Shown: positions 35,736 through 44,390 of the stretch, in pieces
Numbering within the stretch: the stretch's first letter is position 1
Layout of the letters: every line of letters begins with the position of its first letter
NCBI RefSeq assembly: GCF_937616625.2
Contig: NC_065571.1
Span: forward strand, 19,529,701 to 19,593,700
Source: Mercurialis annua
Taxonomy: Eukaryota > Streptophyta > Magnoliopsida > Malpighiales > Euphorbiaceae
DNA: 64,000 nt
Direction: 5' to 3'
Made by a program: the position numbers and the translations under genes
The notes under the pieces: model-generated
Database searches by the model: none
What the model saw: the letters and a program-made list of their open reading frames with translations, nothing else
Told to the model about the DNA's origin: nothing

Positions 35736-36420
35736 GTTTGGCATACCACATTCCTTAGTCACCGACAACGGAAAGCAATTTGATTGCCGCAAGTTCAGAG
35801 CATACTGTGAAGGGTTGAACATAAAGCTGAAGTTCACCTCAGTAGCCCACCCGCAGACGAATGGACTTACAGAAGTAACCAACAGAACTATCCTCACAGG
35901 AATAAAGAAGAGACTCGATGATCTGAAGGGGAGATGGATTGATGAACTGTACAAAGTCATTTGGGTGTACCGCACCACGCCCAGAAAAGCCACCGGAGAA
36001 ACCCCCTTCAGTCTGGTGTATGGCACAGAAGCTGTATTACCAGTAGAAATCGGCATGCCCTCACTAAGAGTGCAAGTTTTTGATGAAGAAAAGAATGAAG
36101 AGTCCATGCGATTATGTCTGGATCTTTTGGAAGAAAGAAGACACCAGACAGCTATGAAAGCTGAAGCATACCGGAGGCAGATGGCTAGATACCACAACGC
36201 CAAGGTAAAAGGAAGAAGCTTCGTGGTAGGAGATTTGATACTCCGGAAGGCAGAAATTGGTAAAGGAGCAGCAGGAGTTGGCAAATTAGGAGCCAATTGG
36301 GATGGACCATTTCGAGTCGTAGAGGTAGTAGGAAAAGGGGCTTACAGAATCGCTCGCCTAGAAGGGCAGATTCTCCCCCGAACATGGAATATTAATGACA
36401 TGAAGAAATATTTCCAGTAG

Positions 36421-36650
36421 ATGTATTTGCTATCATTCTCAAATTTTAATAAAGCATGGCATCTGTTATTTTCCCTTTAAGCCTAAATTGCATCTATAAT
36501 TACCAAAAATAACAATTCTAAAAATAGTGGGCCAGTTCAAATAAAACGTAAGTACCCCAAAAGAAAGAACTAAGAATTTTTTGTCCAAAAGGCAATTACA
36601 AAAGAAAGCTAGCTTAACAGAATAAGTATGTAAAAGAAGGGCTTCACAGC
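36421..36650. other. Convergent spacer between pol and the antisense gene
   Basis: 230 bp between the pol stop (36420, plus strand) and the antisense stop (36651, minus strand). AT-rich, including TTTTAATAAAGCATGG at about 36446, a plausible poly(A) signal region for sense transcripts. No gene seen. Confidence 0.6.
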
Positions 36651-38767
36651 CTACACCACTTCCTCCGCAGAAGGCGCAGTCTCTGTGACAGAAGCATCTT
36701 CCTCTCCAGCAGACAGCACTTTCTCAGGAACAGCATCCACGCCAAGGGTATCTTCAGGAATAATATCAGAAGGACGCTCAACCAAAATAGAAGAATCAGC
36801 TGTAGGAAGCTCTTCGGTAACCTCCTTTTCAACATCATCTGCGCTCTTAGGGGCCGCAGTCTTAGAAAGAGGAGGCTTGTCAATCGCCAATCCTTCATCA
36901 GAAGTCGATGTAGCCCCAGACGCTGAACGCGGCGTTAGAGGCGCAGAAGCAACCCTTTTCTCCGTAGAAGCATCTACAGGTAACTTCTTCTTAGCATCTG
37001 TCTTCGCCATGACGCGCTGACCCAAGGCACGGAGGTCAATAGCTAAGAACTTCCCAATGTCGTAGCCAGGATAGTCTTGACGAACCACCCCGACGGCATT
37101 AGCACATAAGTCGGTTAAACAGCCGGAAATGTAGGCATTCACATCTTTTCTATTCTCTTTTTGCTCAGACAACAACCTATCGCGAACCCGCTGCACCTCC
37201 AAAAGAGAAGCGTCACGATCAGCAACTTTTCGCTCCAGGATCTTGCCTTTGTCAACAGCCGCTTGGAGAGAGTTTTTCAGCTTCTGCGTTTCCGCCTGCG
37301 CAGACTGTCGCAGAGACGCAAGCTCTTGTTCATACTTTTCCATCAGGTGATCCTTCTGCTGACGCAGAAAGGAGACACCTTGAACCACCTAAATAAATAA
37401 TAGATAAGTCACGATAACAGAACAAACAAAGTAAAAAGAAGAGTAAGAAATTAACGAAAGAAATACTTACATGTAGCAAGGAAGCATCAAACTTATCAAA
37501 AATGTCATCAACGGGTACCTGCCTCCACGTATCCATATCTCCATTCAACTGAAGAAACTGGGAGTACAGACCAGACACATCCGCGTCATGAATGGACGCA
37601 GATCCAAAGTGCTCTTCAATCCAGGCACGAGGATCAGGACACAAATCCAAGTCAAGCTTCCGGCGTTTCGCAGACGCCTGTTTCAATCGGGTAGAGGGCT
37701 CAGGTACCTTTCTGGAGGAAGAATCCCCTTTCTTCATAGGAGGTTTGTTCAGCGCAGACCGCGACGCAGGCATTGTTTGAGAGCCCCCAGACGCAGTAGG
37801 AGTAGAAGAAGCAAGTGCAGACGCAGAAGGTGTTACACCAGGCAACTCCTCCACAACAATCTTGATGTCATCTAGATAGTTCATTTCTGAAGACACAGCA
37901 AAAGCAGATCAATACGCATAACAAAAATTACAACAAATGAGAGATTAGCATACCCTTTTCAGAAGAACTTAGATCCATAAGTGACGCAGATTCGGTAGGT
38001 TCGTGAGAAAGAGATTGGCTACCCGCACTAGGATCTGGGGATCCACCAGAATCATCCACAAGGGGAGCGTACTCAGGAAACAAGCGGGCCAAGTAATTGT
38101 TAACAAGGTCAGGAGCACTGAAACATTTGATACGCGTAGCACCAATAAGCTGTTCCAGAAGAAGCAGATCCTTCTTCGGAGGTTTAGTAACAGAAATTTT
38201 CAAAGGTTTGTCCAACCAAACAAGGGGAAAGGAAGCAAATGCATTTTCATGACCAACACAGAAGAACAAATTTTGCCAACCCTTATTGAGTTTAGGAAGA
38301 CCAGCAAGCAGACGCTTGCCACGAACAAAAGGAAGATAAAGGTAAAACTCGTTGGCTCGCCGGGAAACATTGAACACTTCGGCCACTAAACCTAAGGTGG
38401 GAATTAGACCTTTATGGTGAACTAGTTCAGCAAACGCACACAACAACCGGATTGCATTTGGATGAATTTGTCCTAGAGGTATTTTGTGGGTAAGAACGAA
38501 ACCATGAAGGAAAGGAGTGAGAGGAAAACGAAGACCACCTCGAAACTGTTCTTTATAAACAACAATACGATCGGCGTCAGGGCGATAGTTAGCACTAAAG
38601 GATGGATCACAGGAATGCAAAGTGTAATCAAAAGGAATGTCGTATGTCTCGCGTATACCAGGAAGCATACTGTCATCAATCTTAGAGGTAAACTCAATTA
38701 AATCCCTACGGTAATCTACAGTGGTCCCAGAAGAAGGAGTGGCAACAATAGAACAGGTGCGAGTCAT
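36651..38767 (-). CDS. Antisense three-exon gene of the Tat-lineage element (gypsy-associated, Transposase_28-like plus coiled coil)
   Basis: Minus-strand exons 38767-37954, 37886-37471 and 37388-36651 sum to 1968 nt, exactly 656 codons including the TAG, with no internal stop. Exon 1 (residues 1-271) contains YKEQFRGGLRFPLTPFLHGF, HPNAIRLLCAF and LPKLNKGWQNLFFCVG, typical of the plant family called putative gypsy-type transposon (Transposase_28). Exon 2 is Ser/Pro/Ala-rich with a basic cluster, KQASAKRRK, a possible nuclear signal. Exon 3 begins with a coiled coil (about QQKDHLMEKYEQELASLRQS onward), then a DYPGYDIGKFLAIDL segment and an acidic tail. The start is the first ATG after a TATA candidate that leads into the conserved part; upstream codons in the same frame look like a leader. 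Function unknown; extra antisense ORFs are known in Tat elements. Confidence 0.85.
37389..37470 (-). other. Intron 2 of the antisense gene (82 nt)
   Basis: Minus strand begins with the perfect donor GTAAGTATTT and ends TTATTTATTTAG. Joining CTACAT to GTGGTTCAAGG keeps the frame (Leu-His-Val-Val-Gln) and leads into the coiled coil. Confidence 0.88.
37887..37953 (-). other. Intron 1 of the antisense gene (67 nt)
   Basis: Minus strand GTATGCTAATC to GTGTCTTCAG, T-rich. Joining AAGG to AAATGAAC keeps the frame (Lys-Glu-Met-Asn). Length equals the 67-nt integrase intron on the other strand, but the sequences are unrelated. Confidence 0.82.
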
Positions 38768-38934
38768 GATGCGAAGAAAATAAAAATAAAAAGGAGAAAG
38801 AAAATACCTGGTAAAAATGGAGGGGATGATCGCCAAGAAAGAAAGAAGAAAGTAGAAATTTGCAAGAAAGAAGGAAGAAAACAGAAACTCGCTAGAATGA
38901 AAGAAGTAATGGGAGAAAGAAGAAAGAGAAGCAG

Positions 38935-38965
38935 TTATAAGGGAAGGTAAAAAAAAGAACACGTG
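38935..38965 (-). promoter_or_regulatory. Candidate promoter of the antisense gene (TATA and G-box)
   Basis: TTATAA at 38935-38940 lies 168 bp upstream of the antisense ATG, with a CACGTG G-box at 38960-38965 just beyond it. The leader between TATA and ATG is CT-rich on the transcribed strand, as in many plant 5' UTRs. This is inferred from motifs only. Confidence 0.45.
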
Positions 38966-39146
38966 GAGAAGGGAGAGAGCGTAAGGAACGGAACGGACGG
39001 GTATTATTTTGATTTTCAAAATTTTGAAATTTCAAAAAGTGGGCCACGCGGCATGAAGAAAGAATAGTTACTTCATAACTAAGGTTACCCTGCATTTAAA
39101 TTATCCGGGTAGTGTTTCAAACAACCATAAATAGTTGCGCTACGGA

Positions 39147-39164
39147 ATAGAGAGGGGAGGGGCT
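39147..39164 (+). promoter_or_regulatory. Polypurine tract of the Tat-lineage element
   Basis: ATAGAGAGGGGAGGGG followed by CTAA and the 3' LTR start TGATGG at 39167. Classic plus-strand priming site. Confidence 0.92.
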
Positions 39165-39166
39165 AA

Positions 39167-39577
39167 TGATGGATACGCAGTTGACCCCAGTACATATAGT
39201 CAAATAAATATGGTAGACATCAGATACCAAACAGCTGTCATTAGTCAGTAGACGCAGATCCTAACTGATATGATCTTTGGAATCCGGAAAGATTGGGATT
39301 GACTTAATCCCTATTTTCCAGCATGAGTCCGAATTAAACACAATCACAAGAAGATGACCTTGGGTCAATTACTGAGAAAGGATTCTATATAAATAGACCG
39401 AAGACCAAAGGTAAACGCTAATTCATTCTCTTTAAACTACGTCATTTATCTTTGAACCTTACAAGGTATCTGACTTAGGCATCAGAGTGTGGTCGGACAC
39501 AAACGTCCGACTCATTCTAACCTGTGTTCGTGATCTCAGGTTGACAAGAGAGGATCCTACCATTCGCAGAACCATCA
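39167..39577 (+). repeat. 3' LTR of the Tat-lineage element
   Basis: 411 bp, same length and ends as the 5' LTR, three substitutions. TATA box at 39386-39395. Followed by the TTTCC target duplication and then by Tekay integrase sequence. Confidence 0.97.
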
Positions 39578-40826
39578 TTTCCCTTGACACCAAAACAAAC
39601 CACGCCTTTCATAGGCGAAACACGAAGAAACACAAAGTCCCCGACCCGAAACTCTATGTATTTTCTCTTCGGATCAACATAACTCTTATGTCGACTATAA
39701 GCAGTCTCTAACCTCCGCTAGATCAATGTTACCTTCTCTGAGGTAATCTGAATAATCTCTGCTCCCGAGAGCTTACGCTCTCCAACCTCCTCCCAACAGA
39801 TATGAGATCTACACTTGCTCCCGTACAAAGCCTCATACGGCGCCATCTCAATACTCGCATGGTAACTGTTATTGTAAGAAAACTCAATCAACGGCAAATG
39901 AGAATCCCAGCTACCCTGATAATCGAGAACACACATCCTGAAACAATAGAAACCGGTACACTATGCAAACTGACAATCCACTCGATGTACAACTGAGCCA
40001 ACCTCAAAGCAGGATACGAAACCTTGATCGGAAGGAAATGAGCTGACTTGGTCATACGGTCAACTATCACCCAGATAGAATCGTACCCCTGTCGAGTACG
40101 TGGTAACCCAACCATAAAATCCATTGCAATCCGCTCCCACTTCGACTTTGGAATAGGTAGTGGCTACAAATAACCAAAAGGTCTCTGATGCTCTAGCTTC
40201 ACCTGCTGGCAAGTCAGACACTTAGAAACATACTCAGCGACATCCTTCTTCATCCCACTCCACCAGTAGGTACCCTTAAGATCATGGTACATCTTAGTAG
40301 AACCCGGATAAACATTATAAGCAGACTTGTGCGCTTCTTCCAGAATCTGGTCTCTCAAACCATCTGAATGCGGAACACACAATCTCGAACCATGTCTCAG
40401 AACCCCATCCATAAATGTAAACTCAGAATTTCCATCCTGTTGAACCTCCTCTAAAATTCGTCTCAACTGTGAATCCTCAGCTTGTAAAGCTTTGATCCGA
40501 TCAATCAAAACAGGTTGCACCTACAACTGTGCCAACAAACTACCGGCCTGAGAAACCTGAAAACCATAGCCTGAAGCTATCAAACTGTGCCACTCTCTAA
40601 CCATGGGTCTACGCCCAACCTCAGAAATATGAGCCAAATTGCCCGAAAACTTGCGACTCAACGCATCGGCTACCACATTAGCCTTACCAGGATGGTACTG
40701 AATAGTACAGTTGTAGTCTTTCAGCAACTCTAGCCACCTCCTCTGTCTCAAGTTAAACTCTCTCTGATCAAAGATATACTTCAGACTCTTGTGATCAGTG
40801 AAAATCTCACATGTAGCGCCATACAA
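39578..40826 (-). pseudogene. pol: RNase H end and integrase (proximal part) of the Tekay-like element
   Basis: Minus strand. RNase H end with [35 protein letters not shown]; then a stop at 40521. The integrase zinc domain has HKSAYNVYPGSTKMYHDL and CLTCQQVKLEHQRP, with a TAG just after (about 40164). The core has MDFMVGLPRTRQGYDSIWVI and VDRMTKSAHFLP. At about 39936 the sequence jumps from VPVSIVSG to [20 protein letters not shown], losing roughly 55 codons that normally hold the second catalytic Asp and the Glu. It ends at the nested insertion inside a [12 protein letters not shown] motif; the rest is at 29638-29994. Dead. Confidence 0.92.
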
Positions 40827-42489
40827 GTAATGCCTCCAAATTTTCAGCGAAAAACTACAGCTGCCAACTCTGAATCATGAGTAGGGTAATTCACCTCATG
40901 CTTCTTCAACTGACAGGAAGCATAGGCAATCACCTGCTCATGTTGCATCATCACGCAACCCAAACCAAACCGTCAATGCCAGAAGGCAATGCCAAAACCG
41001 GAGCTGTAGTCAAAATCTCCTTGAGCTTCTCAAAGCTCGCCTCGCACTTGTCAGTCCACTCAAACTTAACACCCTTCTGTGTCAGTTTAGTCAACGATGC
41101 AGATATTCTGGAGAAATCATGCACGAACCGATGATAGTAGCCAGCTAAACAAAGAAAACTCTTGATCTCGGTAACTGACCTCGGCCTCTGCCAATCCATA
41201 ACTGCCTCAATCTTCTTCAGATCAACCTTGATCCCATCTTTCGACACTACGTGTCCTAGAAAGGTAACCTTATCCAACTAGAACTCACATTTTGAGAACT
41301 TAGCATACAACTGATGCTCACGCAATGTCTGTAGTATAGACCTCAAATGATAAGCATGCTCCTCCTCACTCCGAGAATAGATCAAAATGTCATCAATGAA
41401 AACGATAACAAATTGATCCAAAAACGGCTTGAACACTCTGTTCATCATATCCATAAACGCTGCTGGTGCGTTAGTCAGACCAAAGGACATAACCAGAAAC
41501 TCAAAATGTCCATACCGCGTCCGAAAAGCAGTCTTAGGCACATCTACATCACGGATCCGAAGTTGATGATACCCAGACCTCAAGTCAATCTTGGAAAAAC
41601 ACTTCGCACCCTGCAACTGGTCAAACAAATCATTGATGCGAGGAAGAGGATATATGTTCTTGACAGTAGCCTTGATCAATTGTTTGTAGTCGATACATAG
41701 TCGAAAGGATTTCTTCTTCACAAACAGAACTGGAGCACCCCATGGAGAAGTACTCAGTCTGATGAACCCACTATCCAACAACTCTTGTAATTGGTCCTTC
41801 AACTCCTTCAGCTCTGCGGGAGCCATCCGATACGGCAGTATCGAAATTGGAGCTGTTCTAGAAACCAAATCAATGCAAAACTCAATATAACGATCAGGTG
41901 GTAATCCAGGCAATTCCTCTGGAAATACATCTGTGAACTCACTAACAATCGGTACACTATGCATATCACTAACTTCTGCTTCCACATCTCGAACCACAGC
42001 AAGAAAACCCTGGCAACCCTTGCCTAACATCCGCTTTGCCTTGATGGCGAAAATCAGATTTTTAGGTGTCTCCGCCTTTTCTCCCTGAAAGGAAAAAGGT
42101 AGATCACCTGGAATCCTAAACTCGACTGACTTCCCTCGACAGTCAATAGAAGCAAAGTGGCGTGACAACCAATCCATCCCCAAGATGACATCAAAAGAAA
42201 GCACGTCAAGCACAATCAAATCAGCACATAGTTCTTTACCATGAATAACCACAAGACAAGAAGGATAAACGACGTCCACTACTACACCTTCAGACATAGG
42301 TGTAGACACAGCTAGAGGTTCACTCAAAATAGATGGTGCACTACCCAATTTTCCAGCAAAGCACGTAGACACAAACGAATGGGTTTCACCCGCATCAAAT
42401 AATACCAAAGCATCAATAAAAGAAATCGGAATGATACCTTGCACCACGGCGTTTGCTGCACGCGCATCCTGAGGAGTAAGAGCGAACAC
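40827..42489 (-). pseudogene. pol: Protease and reverse transcriptase of the Tekay-like element
   Basis: A 403-codon open stretch (42489-41278) starts [18 protein letters not shown]. The protease active site reads [10 protein letters not shown] in place of LFDSGATHSF, and [11 protein letters not shown] follows. RT has [32 protein letters not shown] (the usual DG pair after KKK is missing), [14 protein letters not shown] and [23 protein letters not shown] at about 41278 interrupts the same frame, which continues [20 protein letters not shown] to about 40951. A frameshift in the RNase H start (GIDGLV) then moves the reading. The [20 protein letters not shown] part is readable in another frame before 40826. 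Confidence 0.92.
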
Positions 42490-43987
42490 TCTGGCCTGAT
42501 TCTACGGCTGCTACTGCGAACTCTGCCCAGTAACATAACTGTTGGAACCGCTGCCACCGTTACCATGGCCACCAAAACTTCTGCCACCAGAACCACGGGC
42601 CCGCTGGAAACCAACAGATGCTGCAGGTTAAGAGTAACCTACAGACTGTGTAAACGCAGGTCTCTGCTGCTGTTAAGACAATTGCGCCACACTAGAGTTA
42701 GACATCTGCTGCCCAGATGTCGGACACTCCCTGGAGAAATGACTCGGCTGGCCACAAGTAAAAACAACCTCCTGGAGCTAACTGGCACTGACCATAATTC
42801 CTACGTTTGCAATTCTGACAGAACGGAATGTCCGATCCACCACTAAACCCGCGTCCTGAACCACAGTTACTCCCATTGCTGCTAGAACTGTACGGAGAAC
42901 TCCTAGCACTATGCCTCCCCTTGTTGTGCGTCCAAAGACTCCCCCTATTGGCCTGAGAAGAGCCGCTGTAGTAGTTCCCACTGCCATGCTGCGCTGGGGC
43001 CTACTTCCCCCTACTAGGAAGATAACTCTTTCCCTTCTGAATCTGGAAAGGGTCAGAGATCATCCCAAACTGAATGAATGAGCTCTCCAACCGACGAGCA
43101 CTATCACTACTCGAGAGAACTCCATGTCTGTCCCTATCAGCAAAGGAAGAAATTCCGAGCCTAAGCCCCTAACATAGCGTTCATTCACCCGCACTCGATC
43201 ACCCTGTAGATCTGTAGAAAACCGCCCCAAATGGACAAACTCTGTAGTGTAATCTGTCACTGATCTATCCCCCTTCTTCAAATGTAGCATCCTTTCTTTG
43301 AAATTCTCAATAACATAGAAGGGTAGATAGAAGCCTCTGAACCTGACCACAAACTCAGCCCAAGTCACTGTAGCCATCTCTAGTCTAATATTATCGCAAA
43401 ACCAGTCCTTAGCTGGACCCTTCAGCGACATCTCCACAAGCATCACTGATTGACAATCAGTAGCCTGAATCCTCTGACTGTTGTACTCAAACTCCTCCAA
43501 AAAGTCAAGGACATCTCTAGTGCCATCAAATGTAGTCGGAGTCAACTTCGTGTAACTCATCACCGCCTCTCTATCTGTCGGAACATGGTCCACACCAGCA
43601 AGTCCACCCATACCAGCTACAGCACCAGCCTGAGGTTGCTGTTGCTGCGCTATCTGACCAAGTACAGTACACTGATTCTGCAGAAGAGCCTGATTGTTCT
43701 GCATCTCGACAATCCCAGCCAAGAAAGTAGTGAAGTCGAACGCCTGCATGTTTTGTGCCTGTTGCACCTCTGGTGCCTGCTGCACATCCGGTACCTGCTG
43801 CACTCTTGGTGCCTAAACGCCTGCTGCAGCACGTCCTCTACCTCTACCAGGTCCTCTACCAACACCTCTACCTCGACCACGCCCAGCATTAGCCTGAGCC
43901 GATGGTACATTCTGATGGAAATAGCATCATCAGCCTCAGCTTCTTGTTGGTCGCAGCACGAGCACGAGTACGAACAGCGTTGTTCAT
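42490..43987 (-). pseudogene. gag: gag of the Tekay-like element
   Basis: The likely start is the ATG at 43987 (MNNAVRTRARAATNK), but the frame shifts within about 30 codons. The body is open at 43803-43060: a Gln-rich segment, then the capsid landmarks LTPTTFDGTRDVLDFLEEFE, LKGPAKDWFCDNI, TWAEFVVRFRGFYLPFYVIE and RSVTDYTTEFVHLGRF. The C-terminal part is scattered over frames. The zinc knuckle (CQNCKRRNYGQC, then a knuckle with GQPSHFSRECP) is split by one extra T at about 42762. Compared with the fragment at 10057, this copy has more indels. Confidence 0.88.
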
Positions 43988-44314
43988 ATCCTAAGGATTG
44001 AACAAAAACAATTTAAATACACAGATATTTCATACCCAAATATGAACAAAACAAGCAACATATAGGATTTCCAAATAAATCAACAACAATAAAATATTCA
44101 CCCAAGTGAAATAACATTAACAGTTAAAAGCATTAAATCCACATATAATGACTGACTCGACGCAATCCTATTGGTGTAGGCAGAATGTTTTAAAATCAAA
44201 AGATGACGTTTTTAAAGACATGACAAGAAACCTATATCCGCAGTAGTTCCTAAGACACAACCATACTTAACAGAGTAACACATAGCATACAAATGGCATT
44301 GGTTTGAAACCAAA
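43988..44314 (-). other. 5' untranslated leader of the Tekay-like element
   Basis: About 330 bp between PBS and gag start, AT-rich, no open frame or recognised motif. Confidence 0.7.
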
Positions 44315-44326
44315 GCTCTGATACCA
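44315..44326 (-). promoter_or_regulatory. Primer binding site (initiator tRNA-Met type)
   Basis: The minus strand reads TGGTATCAGAGC four bases after the LTR end TGACA. This is the canonical plant retrotransposon PBS complementary to the 3' end of initiator tRNA-Met. It fixes orientation and shows that sequence above 44331 is 5' LTR. Confidence 0.93.
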
Positions 44327-44330
44327 AGTT

Positions 44331-44390
44331 TGTCACGACCCATTTTCATGAATCGTGACCGGCGCTAGGGTATGGGTAATGTAGTACCAA
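44331..44390 (-). repeat. 60-bp stub of the 5' LTR
   Basis: Matches the last 60 bp of the 3' LTR (26303-26362) with two differences. It then stops at GTACCAA and continues as satellite B, so more than 95% of the 5' LTR has been lost. Confidence 0.9.

Larger units (their letters stand above)
34663..36420 (+). pseudogene. pol: Second RNase H and integrase of the Tat-lineage element (pol, second part, two introns)
   Basis: Three exons: 34663-34693, 34759-35668 and 35736-36420. Exon 1 reads LTFKATNNME; splicing to exon 2 gives EEYEALITGLSIAKAM, recreating the aRNase H motif around the catalytic Glu. Next come the HSDSQLVTGQ Asp motif and PREENAAADAIAKA. Integrase: HEGICGAHEA zinc-binding His pair and CDKCQKFG Cys pair, WGVDILGPFPPARG (first Asp), then a junction at MG/RFGIPHSLVTDNG (second Asp) and HPQTNGLTEVTNRTIL (Glu). 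It ends RTWNINDMKKYFQ and TAG. The catalytic residues of both domains are present. The only damage to the spliced frame here is the one-base loss at its start. Confidence 0.9.
29995..39577 (+). mobile_element. Complete Tat-lineage Ty3/gypsy LTR retrotransposon nested in the Tekay integrase
   Basis: 9583 bp with two 411-bp LTRs, perfect TGATGG...CCATCA ends, and the TTTCC target duplication at 29990-29994 and 39578-39582. Internal order: PBS, gag, protease, RT, RNase H, a second (archaeal-type) RNase H, integrase, then an antisense multi-exon gene, polypurine tract and 3' LTR. The second RNase H and the TGGCGCC-type PBS place it in the Tat branch of plant Ty3/gypsy. The LTRs differ at 3 of 411 sites, so insertion is recent, yet the sense polyprotein has three frameshifts and one nonsense codon. 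Confidence 0.96.
26303..44390 (-). mobile_element. Tekay/Del-like chromodomain Ty3/gypsy retrotransposon, 5' LTR truncated, host of a nested Tat element
   Basis: Read on the minus strand: 5' LTR stub (44390-44331), PBS (44326-44315), gag, protease, RT, RNase H, integrase, an interruption by the nested element 39577-29995, integrase end and chromodomain, PPT, and 3' LTR (29517-26303). The chromodomain at the integrase C-terminus and the tRNA-iMet-type PBS identify a plant chromovirus, best matched to Tekay/Del. The two LTR ends agree at 58 of 60 comparable bases. The 5' LTR breaks off at GTACCAA and runs straight into satellite B. All genes are broken by stops and frameshifts, so the copy is dead. 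Confidence 0.92.

Noticed and set aside
36685..37896. Plus-strand frames within the antisense gene
   Set aside because: Opposite-strand shadows of exons 2 and 3; no domains.
39487..39711. 74-codon frame across the 3' LTR/Tekay border
   Set aside because: It spans the insertion junction and has no counterpart at the 5' LTR.
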